64,000 bases of DNA from QGON01 sp963691905 (GTDB lineage: Bacteria; Pseudomonadota; Gammaproteobacteria; Chromatiales; Chromatiaceae), in assembly GCA_963691905.1 (NCBI GenBank), contig OY829893.1, positions 496,001 to 560,000 of the forward strand, written 5' to 3'. The position numbers and the translations under genes were made by a program. Positions 1 to 8,158 of this stretch are shown piece by piece; position 1 is the stretch's first letter, and the number at the start of each line of letters is the position of its first letter. A model generated the notes under the pieces. It was not told where the DNA came from. It ran no database searches and saw nothing but the letters and a program-made list of their open reading frames with translations.

Positions 1-309
1 CCGATAAGCAAGATCCTCTTCTCCGGTGATCTCGGCGCCAACCTGCCGCCGGGGGATCTCGATAAACCGGTGAAAAAGCTGGCGGAAATCCTCCCCTATA
101 TGGAGGGTTTTCATAAACGCTACATGAACTCCAACCGGGTTTGCCGCTACTGGGCGAATATGGCGAGTTCCCTGGAGATCAACATGATTGTCCCTCAGCA
201 TGGCAGGTCGTTTGTGGGCAAGAAGGCGGTCGCCGAATTTATCAACTGGGTTGCAAATCTCGAGTGCGGGATCGATCTGATGACCCAGAGCCACTATCAG
301 GTACCCTGA
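1..309 (+). CDS. MBL-fold metallo-hydrolase / ODP-like protein, C-terminal part
   Basis: Open from the first base of the window in frame 1, so the N-terminus and the main metal ligands lie outside; 102 residues remain. The visible part has FSGDLGAN, a short helical stretch ending in RYW (about residues 40-57) and then IVPQHG. The Asp of SGDLG and the His of PQHG sit where metallo-beta-lactamase-fold flavoprotein and oxygen-binding diiron proteins (FprA/ODP) carry late metal ligands. In those families the fold binds a diiron centre and handles oxygen or nitric oxide. The full domain architecture cannot be judged from this fragment. Confidence 0.7.
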   Translation, partial: PISKILFSGDLGANLPPGDLDKPVKKLAEILPYMEGFHKRYMNSNRVCRYWANMASSLEINMIVPQHGRSFVGKKAVAEFINWVANLECGIDLMTQSHYQVP

Positions 310-356
310 TCATATAGAACCCTCCCAAACCTGCCGCCCAGGAAGGGCTGTGGGAA

Positions 357-1319
357 CTATCCGTCAGCCTTTGACCCTGCGAGGTCTCCAATCCAGAAAC
401 CGAGGTTCTTTTCCAGAAACTCATCCATCGGCATGTAGTGGGAACCGTCACAGGAGAAGGTGAGTCCGAGCATGCCATTCATGATGTTCAGCGAGCTGCT
501 GCGCAGATAGATGGTTTCGTCTGCAAACCGCAACGCCTTCAACTCATCGAGCACCGCCCGAATCTGCGCGGGTGTAACCTTGGCCTCCGCTGGATAAGTG
601 TGCAGTGGATAGACAAGGCTGAGATCGGGGTCGATGATCTCTTCCACGCCGTGTATACGATAACTGTATGGATCGTCCAGCAGCCAGAATGAACAGCGTC
701 CGCTGGAGTAGTGGATTTTTGTGTGGAAGATGCCGTGGGCGGTCATCAGAGCATGAACCGTGTCGTGTACCGAATCGAGCTGATCATCCAGTTGGCTCTG
801 AATCCGCTGTTGCATAAAAACTGTGCCACGCACCGCCGGATCGCCCTTGAACTGCTGCCAGCGTAACTCCGGGTTGTCCAATCTGCTGTCGGTAAGCAAT
901 TTGTCGAGGGAGAAATCAGCCGCGATGAATCCCACCAGACCCTTATCTATGCGCACTGCCTGTAGGGCCGTAACACATTCTGTACTGGAGTACATGCTGC
1001 GATAGACCGATGAGAGCATGATGCCCTTGAACGGCAGGTTGTTTTTTAGATAGGGGCGATTCGAAAGGTCACGTCCCCGCCAGGAGCGATCGGCAACGCC
1101 CGCACTGATCAGGGACGAGACTTCGAGTCCATCGAGATCCCAAGCGTAGAGAAAGTCGCAGCTGGAGATGTCGGACTGATGATCCAATAGCCGTTGGTCG
1201 AGCTGATCAGGATCCTGCCACACCTCAGCGCAGTCTTTTGCAAGTGCTGAGAGGGGTTCTCCGATTGCACCAGCAAGTGCGGCTTTTTTCTCCAGAATGT
1301 TCTGTTGGATAGATGACAT
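357..1319 (-). CDS. PDC/Cache-like sensor domain protein without visible membrane anchor
   Basis: About 320 residues. The N-terminal two-thirds resembles a Cache/PDC ligand-binding domain: a long N-terminal helix, a RDLSNRPY-like segment (typical of the PDC 'R-x-R/Y' region) near residue 85, and a GFIAADFSL strand near residue 135. The C-terminal part ends in a segment that I do not recognise. There is no transmembrane segment and no output domain, so it may be a cytosolic stand-alone sensor. A GTG six bases upstream (1325) is possible, but the ATG at 1319 is preferred. The gene converges on the MBL gene with a gap of under 50 bp. Function is inferred only from the domain resemblance. Confidence 0.6.
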   Translation of the reverse strand: MSSIQQNILEKKAALAGAIGEPLSALAKDCAEVWQDPDQLDQRLLDHQSDISSCDFLYAWDLDGLEVSSLISAGVADRSWRGRDLSNRPYLKNNLPFKGIMLSSVYRSMYSSTECVTALQAVRIDKGLVGFIAADFSLDKLLTDSRLDNPELRWQQFKGDPAVRGTVFMQQRIQSQLDDQLDSVHDTVHALMTAHGIFHTKIHYSSGRCSFWLLDDPYSYRIHGVEEIIDPDLSLVYPLHTYPAEAKVTPAQIRAVLDELKALRFADETIYLRSSSLNIMNGMLGLTFSCDGSHYMPMDEFLEKNLGFWIGDLAGSKADG

Positions 1320-1467
1320 GAGCACTAAATTTGACGGATCAAGGATGCATCTTACACCGGAATTGAAGCGTAAGTGTTTGATGTTTCACGGTGATGACAG
1401 TGAAAGGTTTAACGGTTTGGCACACTCAAGGGTTCCGGATTCGGATAGACTCTAATTCCCATTGGTT

Positions 1468-1566
1468 ATGAGCGAGAAAGACAGTGGTATTTTACGCGCC
1501 GATGGAGAGTTGGGGTCAACGGCTCTGAGTACGTTTAGATGGTCGGCTGGAGGTTATTTCGCATGA
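1468..1566 (+). CDS. possible 32-residue leader ORF coupled to the next gene
   Basis: An ATG at 1468 opens a 32-codon frame whose TGA (1564-1566) overlaps the ATG at 1563 of the following gene as ATGA. Such overlaps are common in translational coupling. The predicted peptide has no recognisable motif and its own ribosome-binding site is weak, so it may be chance. Confidence 0.25.
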   Translation: MSEKDSGILRADGELGSTALSTFRWSAGGYFA

Positions 1567-2123
1567 GACTACAACGAAGAGTGATGTCAAACGTAGCGCC
1601 GTTTCTATTTGCACCAAGTGTGTCCATGCGCAAAGAGCCGGTGCTGCACGCCAGACAAGCGGTACTGACAGCGCTCGGCCGGGATGACTTCGCTGTCGCT
1701 GGCGCAGTGGTGGCTCGCAATGCCTATGCGTTTCGCCACCTTGACCGTGAGCATGCGCCAGGCCTGATGAGAGATTTGGAACGGGCACTGAAAAGAAGAG
1801 ACATAAAGGGCATTCATCTTTCACTGCAACAGGCGGTGGCGGCAGAGCTGGTACGGTGTCTCTCGGCAGTACAGGAGAATCTCGGCCACAGTCAGGATGC
1901 CAAACATCTGTTGATGAAATGCAGCCGGTTATTCAGCATGCTGGAGACGGATCTGGGGAAAAAAGCCTGGGATGAGGGGAGTTGGGCGCTGCAGGGTTGC
2001 CAGCAATCGATAGGCACAATGGGTCTGTTTGGCGTTGGCTACGTGGAGGCAGATCCCGAAAGGTTCTTACGACACAAACAGACATTGATGGGAATTTTAC
2101 AAAGCAAGGGCCTGGTACGTTGA
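1563..2123 (+). CDS. hypothetical protein, mostly helical
   Basis: A 186-residue protein that I do not recognise. The start at 1563 is chosen because GGAGG at 1549-1553 lies 9 bases upstream; an in-frame ATG at 1539 has no comparable site. There is no signal peptide or membrane segment. The sequence is rich in Ala, Leu and Arg, with several amphipathic helices (for example around residues 60-110), and it contains three Cys without a clear metal motif. It lies on the same strand as hemE, 123 bp upstream, but a good -10 box in between suggests that hemE has its own promoter. Confidence 0.55.
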   Translation: MRLQRRVMSNVAPFLFAPSVSMRKEPVLHARQAVLTALGRDDFAVAGAVVARNAYAFRHLDREHAPGLMRDLERALKRRDIKGIHLSLQQAVAAELVRCLSAVQENLGHSQDAKHLLMKCSRLFSMLETDLGKKAWDEGSWALQGCQQSIGTMGLFGVGYVEADPERFLRHKQTLMGILQSKGLVR

Positions 2124-2217
2124 TCTTCCGCGCCATGCCTTGATTCAACAGTGGAGCGGCGCCCCGCTGGTGACACCTCCCTCCGCGTTCACATTCCGTG
2201 TACAATTCGCGCAAATC

Positions 2218-2223
2218 TATAAT
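2218..2223 (+). promoter_or_regulatory. candidate -10 box for hemE
   Basis: A perfect TATAAT lies 23 bases before the hemE start codon. The matching -35 region near 2195-2200 is poor. The ribosome-binding site AAGGA at 2234-2238 sits 8 bases before the GTG start, so the transcript leader would be short. Confidence 0.4.
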
Positions 2224-2246
2224 GAAATGTACCAAAGGAATTTCGC

Positions 2247-3314
2247 GTGAGTACCCTGAAAAACGATAGACTGCTGCGTGCATTGCTGCGCGAGCCGGTG
2301 GATGTAACCCCTGTATGGATGATGCGACAGGCCGGGCGTTATCTGCCTGAATACAAGGCCACTCGCGCCCGTGCCGGCAGTTTTATGGATCTTTGCCGTA
2401 ATCCCGAACTGGCCTGTGAAGTTACCCTCCAACCATTGGATCGCTATCCGCTGGATGCGGCGATCCTCTTCTCGGATATCCTTACCGTCCCCGATGCGAT
2501 GGGCCTTGGCCTCTACTTTACCGAAGGTGAAGGTCCGAGGTTCGAGCGACCAGTGCGGGATGAGGCCGCGGTCAATGCCTTGGGTGTGCCGGATATGGAG
2601 GATGACCTGGGTTATGTGATGGATGCGGTGCGCACCATTCGCCGGGAACTTGATGGCCGGGTTCCGCTGATCGGTTTCAGTGGCAGCCCCTGGACACTTG
2701 CCACCTACATGGTGGAGGGGAGCGGCACCAAAAATTTTGCCAAGGTCAAGGGGATGATGTTCGATCGCCCTGAGCTGATGCACACACTGTTGGGGAAAAT
2801 CGCTGAATCGGTAATCGCCTACCTCAATGCCCAGATTGCGGCTGGCGCCCAGGCGGTCATGATCTTCGATACCTGGGGCGGTGCCTTGACCCCGCAGCAC
2901 TACGACGCCTTCTCCCTGAAATATATGGAACAGATCGTCCAGGGGTTGACCCGTGAATCCGAGGGACGCAAGGTGCCGGTGATCCTGTTCACCAAAGGCG
3001 GTGGACTTTGGTTGGAGCAGATGGCGGCAACCGGATGTGATGCCCTGGGTGTCGACTGGACCCTCAGTCTGGCGGATGCCCGGCGCAGGGTTGGAGACAA
3101 GGTCGCGCTGCAGGGCAACATGGACCCCTGTACGCTCTATGCCTCACCTGAGCGCATTCGCGAAGAGGTGGGCAAGGTGCTGGCGAGTTACGGAAAAGGT
3201 TCTGGGCATGTCTTTAATCTGGGGCACGGTATCCACCCGGAGATAGATCCGGAGCATGCCGGTGCCTTTATTGAGGCGGTGCATGAACTGAGCAAGCCTT
3301 ATCACCAAGTCTGA
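2247..3314 (+). CDS. hemE: uroporphyrinogen decarboxylase
   Basis: A 355-residue protein, the normal length for HemE. It carries the N-terminal signature WMMRQAGRYLPEY (about residues 24-36), which includes the Arg and Tyr residues that bind the propionates of the substrate, and later GFSGSPWTLATYM and GVDWT segments typical of the family. The enzyme removes four acetate carboxyl groups from uroporphyrinogen III to give coproporphyrinogen III in cytosolic heme synthesis. It starts at GTG, supported by AAGGA 8 bases upstream. The next gene follows after 41 bp on the same strand but is not a heme gene. Confidence 0.97.
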   Translation: MSTLKNDRLLRALLREPVDVTPVWMMRQAGRYLPEYKATRARAGSFMDLCRNPELACEVTLQPLDRYPLDAAILFSDILTVPDAMGLGLYFTEGEGPRFERPVRDEAAVNALGVPDMEDDLGYVMDAVRTIRRELDGRVPLIGFSGSPWTLATYMVEGSGTKNFAKVKGMMFDRPELMHTLLGKIAESVIAYLNAQIAAGAQAVMIFDTWGGALTPQHYDAFSLKYMEQIVQGLTRESEGRKVPVILFTKGGGLWLEQMAATGCDALGVDWTLSLADARRRVGDKVALQGNMDPCTLYASPERIREEVGKVLASYGKGSGHVFNLGHGIHPEIDPEHAGAFIEAVHELSKPYHQV

Positions 3315-3355
3315 AACTGTCCGGTAGCTCAAGTGATACTGATGGGCGAATAACG

Positions 3356-4243
3356 ATGAAGATTACAGTATTGGGCCTGGGACTGATGGGACAGCCCATC
3401 GCCGAGCGCCTGCAACATTGTGGGCACGATGTGGTGGCCTGGAATCGTTCCTCAGATCGCCTAGATACAGCTAAAGAGGCTGGGCTCGAGGTAGAGGCGG
3501 ATCTGATCAAGGTAATCAAAGTGGCGGACGTCATTTGTCTCACCTTGAGCGATGCCCCGGCGATCCGGGAAGTCCTGTTGCAGAGCAGTGTCAGCACGGA
3601 ACTGGCGGGGAAACTGGTACTGCAGATGGGTACAGTGGCGCCGGAGGAGAGCCGGGAGATCGGCGCTGCCGTGGAGGCTGCCGGTGGCGACTACCTGGAG
3701 GCGCCGGTTTTGGGCAGCATCCCGGAGGCCCGCTCGGGCAACCTGATCGTCATGGCCGGAGGCTCTGACGAAAACTACCAGCGCGGACTGCTCCTGCTAC
3801 GCTGTCTGGGAAAACAGGTGCAGCATGTGGGTTTTCTTGGACAGGGTGCGGCCATGAAGCTGGCTATGAACCAGCTTATTGCCTCATTGACCGCCGGTTT
3901 TTCACTCAGCCTGGGTCTGGTACGGTCAGAAGGGATCGAAGTGGAAGCGTTCATGGAATTGCTGCGCGAGAGCGCGCTCTATGCGCCGACATTCGATAAA
4001 AAGCTGTCCAAGATGCTGGAGCACGACTACGCCAATCCTAACTTTCCCCTCAAACACCTGATCAAGGATCTGGCTCTGTTTCAACAGGTAGCCGAGAAGA
4101 CAGGTATCGACGCAGGGCTGCCGGAAGCGATGTTGCGGGTGTTTGAAAAGGGCCGCTCCAACGGTCATGCCGAGGATGACTACTCCTCCCTCTATGAGGC
4201 GATCAATCCCGAGATGGATATGGGTGTGGATCAGGGATGTTAG
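3356..4243 (+). CDS. NAD(P)-dependent beta-hydroxyacid dehydrogenase (3-hydroxyisobutyrate dehydrogenase family)
   Basis: 295 residues, the usual size for the GarR/GlxR/MmsB family. The N-terminus has the Rossmann motif GLGLMGQPIAERL. The catalytic lysine lies in GQGAAMKLAMNQL, matching the G-x3-K-x3-N signature. Members oxidise or reduce short beta-hydroxyacids or semialdehydes such as tartronate semialdehyde, 3-hydroxyisobutyrate or succinic semialdehyde; the substrate cannot be told from the sequence alone. It sits 41 bp after hemE and 27 bp before a hypothetical gene, so the three may be co-transcribed, without an obvious shared pathway. Confidence 0.85.
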   Translation: MKITVLGLGLMGQPIAERLQHCGHDVVAWNRSSDRLDTAKEAGLEVEADLIKVIKVADVICLTLSDAPAIREVLLQSSVSTELAGKLVLQMGTVAPEESREIGAAVEAAGGDYLEAPVLGSIPEARSGNLIVMAGGSDENYQRGLLLLRCLGKQVQHVGFLGQGAAMKLAMNQLIASLTAGFSLSLGLVRSEGIEVEAFMELLRESALYAPTFDKKLSKMLEHDYANPNFPLKHLIKDLALFQQVAEKTGIDAGLPEAMLRVFEKGRSNGHAEDDYSSLYEAINPEMDMGVDQGC

Positions 4244-4270
4244 TACTTACACTATTTAACTGAGAAAGCC

Positions 4271-4939
4271 ATGCAACTGCTGTTCAGTCAACTGCCGGGC
4301 CGACACGAGCGGCACCTGATGCGCAAGCACGAAAATCTTCTGTTTCCCGAGAGTGAGCGTTCACTAACCCCAGGGACCCTGGAAGAGGCGCAAAAGCTCG
4401 ATCATGAGGAACTGGTGGCCTATATTGGTGACCTGCGCAAACTGGTGGGTGAAGCCATAGCCCTGGGGCCTCATGAGCAGAGCGACGTGATACTCAGCCT
4501 TAAAGAGCGCCTGGACAAATCCTACGAAACGGCCTGTGGTCTGGCCGATAATCAGTCGGACAACAAAGCGGCGATCAAAAAGTTGATCTCGGTGATCATG
4601 CAGGCGGTCTGGAAAGGCGCGGGCAATGACACCTTGGCACGCCAGGAACTGGAGCAGGAGGAAGAGGCCCGCAAGTTGCATTACGAGGTGTTGGAGTATC
4701 CCCTGGTTGCCGACCTCCTGTCACCGGATTCAGTGATCAGGGAGGAAGAGTTGATCGCCGTGCTGCTCAGCGAGGAACAGGATGATTTCGAGGCGGCGGT
4801 GACCCTCTTCGATCCCGTACACATCGAGAGTCTCTGTGCCCAGGGTAAAGTCTTGTTGGAAGCGAGGGAAGCCGAGAGCAGCGAAATGCCGGATGCCAGG
4901 AGTCGCCTGAGGGAACTGGAGACCCTGCTGCAAGCGTAG
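4271..4939 (+). CDS. hypothetical acidic helical protein
   Basis: 222 residues, rich in Glu and Leu, with no signal peptide or membrane segment. I recognise no domain. Heptad-like Glu/Leu stretches at roughly residues 35-75, 120-140 and 195-220 suggest coiled coil or helical bundles. It is probably co-transcribed with the dehydrogenase upstream (27 bp gap). Its stop codon lies inside the palindromic repeat at 4936-5024, which separates it from the convergent GGDEF/EAL gene. It is likely a real gene, because the frame is long and no longer reading frame competes. Confidence 0.6.
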   Translation: MQLLFSQLPGRHERHLMRKHENLLFPESERSLTPGTLEEAQKLDHEELVAYIGDLRKLVGEAIALGPHEQSDVILSLKERLDKSYETACGLADNQSDNKAAIKKLISVIMQAVWKGAGNDTLARQELEQEEEARKLHYEVLEYPLVADLLSPDSVIREEELIAVLLSEEQDDFEAAVTLFDPVHIESLCAQGKVLLEAREAESSEMPDARSRLRELETLLQA

Positions 4940-5024
4940 GCCCGGTCAAGCCGTAGCGGATCGGGCGTTTTCGAATTGACGGATAACTTGGGTTGCCGGC
5001 TCCGCTACGCTTGAACCAGCCTAC
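4936..5024. repeat. family A dispersed palindromic repeat, copy 1
   Basis: An imperfect palindrome: GTAGGC..GTCAAGC.GTAGCGGATCG on the left and CCGCTACGCTTGAACCAGCCTAC on the right, around a 30-40 base centre. It covers the ends of two convergent genes and could act as a bidirectional terminator. A second full copy lies at 19690-19758 and a half copy at 12808-12837. Confidence 0.75.
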
Positions 5025-7141
5025 GAAACCTCGTCCGCAAAAACCGGTTTTTCATCAGCCAGCAGATCATCCGCTGGTTTGCCGATGAAGTAACCCTGGG
5101 CGAAATCGACGCCGAGGTCATTGACCCTTTCAAATACAGCACGTGAGTGGACAAATTCCGCCACCGTGTTTTTGATACCAATCTCCCTGGCAACATCCAC
5201 GATCGCCTTGACCAACAGTTGCGCCTCACGGTCGCTATCGAGATGTCTGATCAGGGAGGCATCGATCTTGAGCTGATCCACTTCCAGTTCCAGGATGTGT
5301 TTGAAAGAGGAGTAACCGGCGCCGAAGTCATCAATGGCGAGATGGCAGCCATGTGATCTGGCCTGGCTAAGGAAGGATTTCAGGGCGTCATAATCGGCCA
5401 CCTCTTCGCTTTCGAGCAGTTCGATAGTCATGCGTTTCCCCAGGTCAGGATCGCTGCTCAGGCGGTTGAAGAGATACTCTCGGATTTCAGGATCCAGGAT
5501 ATCCTCCACGGCGAGATTAACCGAAAAAGTATAGTGGCTCGATTGAAACCGGTCGAGGCACTTCTCCAGCATGATGCGGCTGAGTGCGGAGTAGATCCGG
5601 CTCTCCTTGGCGACTTGCATGAAGGCGAAGGGAGTGAGTAGCTGCCCCTCCTCATCCTGGATGCGCATCAGACACTCATAGTGTTCAATCCGTTTGCTCA
5701 CATTGTTATAGAGGGGTTGGAAAAAAGGTTTGACGGCGTTTCGTCTAACTGCATTTTTCAGCAGACGGGTGATGCGCTGGTTTGTGGCGACCTTCTCTTC
5801 GATGCCCAGTGACTCATCATATCGAAGCACCTTGTTGCGTTGTTTCTTGGTTTGTTGCAGCGCCATGTTGGCTCTCTCCAACAAGGGGGGGGCACTTGCC
5901 AAGCCGGCCCGAATACTGATCTGAACTTCATGTCCGTGGATGTCGAAACTGTTTCGCTCGACAGAGTTGATCAGACCTTGGGCGAGTTTCAGTGGGCTCT
6001 CCTGAGTTTCAGGCGTGGAGATAAGCACGCCAAAGTCGTCGGCGCCGAATCGAAAAAGGCGGCTGTCGGGACGAGTATGCAACAGAGTTTCCAGCCGCCT
6101 GGATAGTTGGGTAAGGATCTCGTCACCGCCCGCTGTCCCATAGAAGTCATTGATGTGTTTGAAACCGTCAATATTGAGCATTACCAGCGTCGGCTGGTCG
6201 GTTGGTGTTTTCTGCGTGGCCTCGAACGCAAACCGGTTGGGTAGTTGCGTCAGTGTATCGGTGGCCGCGCTGGCCTCCAGTTTTCGATGCAGGTCGATGA
6301 GTTTTTTGTGCTCTCTGTCGCTGCCCATAAGGAGAAAGATGATAACGAAAATGGAGAGAATAAAGCCGAAACCCAGCAGGGTTGAGATACGGTTTATCTG
6401 GTCTGCTTTGTTGAGGCTCATCTCCAGGAAGAGGTGTTTTGCCTGGTGCAAGGTACCTCGGGAGTCGACCTCAAGCGCCGCCTGCAGGGTATCGCTGTAG
6501 AGGCTGAGATACTTCAGGAAGATCTTGGCGTGGGAGAGGAATACCAGGTTAAAGCGGGCCTGGGCGTCATTCTCGAAATGGTACTCCTGAAGTATTTCCA
6601 CACCTTGGCGCAACTCTGTAAGGAAGTCCTTGTCCAGGCTGCGAGAGGCAAGGAACACAGCAGAGGTGATGCGAGAGAGCTCATTGAAATATTGGCCGTC
6701 ACGCTGCTCAAAAAGGTTGAGATAGCGGGCAGTAAGAGAGGGAATATGGGTGGTGGAGTTTTGTATCAATGAGTTGATGGTGGCAAAACGTAGAATCAAC
6801 TCCTCTTTTTCTGCCAGTTTGGCTTCGTACTGCCCGAACCCGGCAAGTGTTTCAGCGAATACCGGATCCTGTAGATAGGTGTTCTCCCGAATCTCTGCAG
6901 TGCGTTTGCGGATCTTACGAAGCTGGCTGTGAGTATGGTCAAAATTGTAATAGATGAAGAAAGAGGCCTTGAGCAGATGGAGGTCCAACTGCTCTTCCGA
7001 TCGTTCGATGTCACCTATGGTGTCATAGACTGTGGAGTGGAGCTGCAGCAGACGGCTGGTTTGGGAATCGGTGTAAAAGAAGAGCGCGCCGACGAAGAAT
7101 GCGGCAAGGACAGCGGCATAGATATTACCCGTGACAGTCAT
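5021..7141 (-). CDS. membrane-bound GGDEF/EAL protein, probable c-di-GMP phosphodiesterase
   Basis: 706 residues. Membrane segments at about 8-23 and 254-273 flank a helical periplasmic sensor region of some 230 residues. The GGDEF domain (about 288-440) has a degenerate active site: the signature position reads GADDF (366-370) instead of GGDEF, so cyclase activity is doubtful. The EAL domain (from about 455) has ECL at 489-491 in place of EAL but keeps the catalytic Glu, and also VN, DDFGAGYSS, the Lys of KID, the Glu of AEF and QGY. It therefore probably hydrolyses c-di-GMP. Its start overlaps the upstream diheme peroxidase by 4 bp, implying one operon and translational coupling. Confidence 0.9.
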   Translation of the reverse strand: MTVTGNIYAAVLAAFFVGALFFYTDSQTSRLLQLHSTVYDTIGDIERSEEQLDLHLLKASFFIYYNFDHTHSQLRKIRKRTAEIRENTYLQDPVFAETLAGFGQYEAKLAEKEELILRFATINSLIQNSTTHIPSLTARYLNLFEQRDGQYFNELSRITSAVFLASRSLDKDFLTELRQGVEILQEYHFENDAQARFNLVFLSHAKIFLKYLSLYSDTLQAALEVDSRGTLHQAKHLFLEMSLNKADQINRISTLLGFGFILSIFVIIFLLMGSDREHKKLIDLHRKLEASAATDTLTQLPNRFAFEATQKTPTDQPTLVMLNIDGFKHINDFYGTAGGDEILTQLSRRLETLLHTRPDSRLFRFGADDFGVLISTPETQESPLKLAQGLINSVERNSFDIHGHEVQISIRAGLASAPPLLERANMALQQTKKQRNKVLRYDESLGIEEKVATNQRITRLLKNAVRRNAVKPFFQPLYNNVSKRIEHYECLMRIQDEEGQLLTPFAFMQVAKESRIYSALSRIMLEKCLDRFQSSHYTFSVNLAVEDILDPEIREYLFNRLSSDPDLGKRMTIELLESEEVADYDALKSFLSQARSHGCHLAIDDFGAGYSSFKHILELEVDQLKIDASLIRHLDSDREAQLLVKAIVDVAREIGIKNTVAEFVHSRAVFERVNDLGVDFAQGYFIGKPADDLLADEKPVFADEVS

Positions 7142-8121
7142 GGTGTATCGAGGATGGCCGGCATATCGCCAGTCAAAGTATTGAGAAAGGCCATCAACAG
7201 GGTGAGCTGATCCTCAGACAACTCAAAACCCAGATTGTGGAAGGCCATCTTTTTCAATACTTTGTTCAGGGTGGCCGCACTGCCATCGTGCAGGTAGGGG
7301 CCCGTTAGTGCAATATTTCGCAGGCTGGGCACCTTGTAACGGTTCTTGTCGAACGGGTCGCCGGTGCGTTGATGCAGATCACCCTGGTCCTTGCGCCATT
7401 CAACTGGAATGACGGCGCCCAGATATTGATAGGAGTTGCCGCCGATATTGATACCGTTGTGACAGGCGGCGCAGCCGATCTTTTTGAACAGCCGGTATCC
7501 GTCCAGCGCGGCTTTATCCAGTTCAAGCTCACCCCGCAGATAGCGGTCGAATTTGGCGTTGGGGGTGTAGAGCGCCTTTTCGAATTCTGCAATGGCATCC
7601 GCCATATCGTCTATCTCGACGCGGGGTTTCCCGTAGATGATTTTAAACTGGCGAGGATATTCCGGGTGCAGATTGAGACGCCGGTCCACCTCTTCCAGGG
7701 TCAGCCCCATCTCTACAGGATTGTGTAGTGGCCCGGAGACCTGAGAGGCCAGGTTGTCGGCACGGCCGTTCCAGAATTGGCGGAAATTGAAATAGGAGTT
7801 GAAAACGGTCGGTGAATTCATCTGTCCCGGCCGGTTGAAGATCCCTTCGGAAACGCTTCGGTAGTCCGCGCCACCGGTCTCAGGATCATGGCAAGTGGCG
7901 CAAGAGACGGTCTGGTCTTTTGACAGAATGGGATCGAAAAAGAGCTTTTTTCCTAAAGCTGCCTTCTGTTTGTCATACTCAACATGTTGTGGAATGGGTT
8001 GAATCGGTTCCATGGCGAATATCGTTGACCCAGGCAGCAGGGATCCCCCGAGCAGGATGAATAATCTCCACGGGCGTCTCAGGTGTTTGATGTTTGCCGG
8101 GTCAGTATGTGATTTGGACAT
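7138..8121 (-). CDS. periplasmic diheme cytochrome c peroxidase (MauG/CcpA family)
   Basis: 327 residues with an N-terminal export signal (hydrophobic segment about 20-36). Two heme c sites are present: CATCH at 74-78 and CAACH at 217-221. A segment KVPSLRNIALTGPYLHDG near residue 270 is typical of bacterial diheme peroxidases. Family members reduce hydrogen peroxide to water with electrons from small cytochromes; MauG relatives oxidise protein side chains. Which applies here is open. The stop overlaps the start of the GGDEF/EAL gene, an arrangement that would couple peroxide stress to c-di-GMP turnover (inference). Confidence 0.92.
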   Translation of the reverse strand: MSKSHTDPANIKHLRRPWRLFILLGGSLLPGSTIFAMEPIQPIPQHVEYDKQKAALGKKLFFDPILSKDQTVSCATCHDPETGGADYRSVSEGIFNRPGQMNSPTVFNSYFNFRQFWNGRADNLASQVSGPLHNPVEMGLTLEEVDRRLNLHPEYPRQFKIIYGKPRVEIDDMADAIAEFEKALYTPNAKFDRYLRGELELDKAALDGYRLFKKIGCAACHNGINIGGNSYQYLGAVIPVEWRKDQGDLHQRTGDPFDKNRYKVPSLRNIALTGPYLHDGSAATLNKVLKKMAFHNLGFELSEDQLTLLMAFLNTLTGDMPAILDTP

Positions 8122-8158
8122 GCATTATTTTTCCACAGCGGGTGCAGGGCTGGGCAAC

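Noticed and set aside
6123..6137. AGGDEIL near residue 337 of the GGDEF/EAL protein read as an intact GGDEF motif
   Set aside because: By position it is the earlier NDxxGHxxGD element of the domain. The true signature position 30 residues later reads GADDF, so the motif is degenerate.
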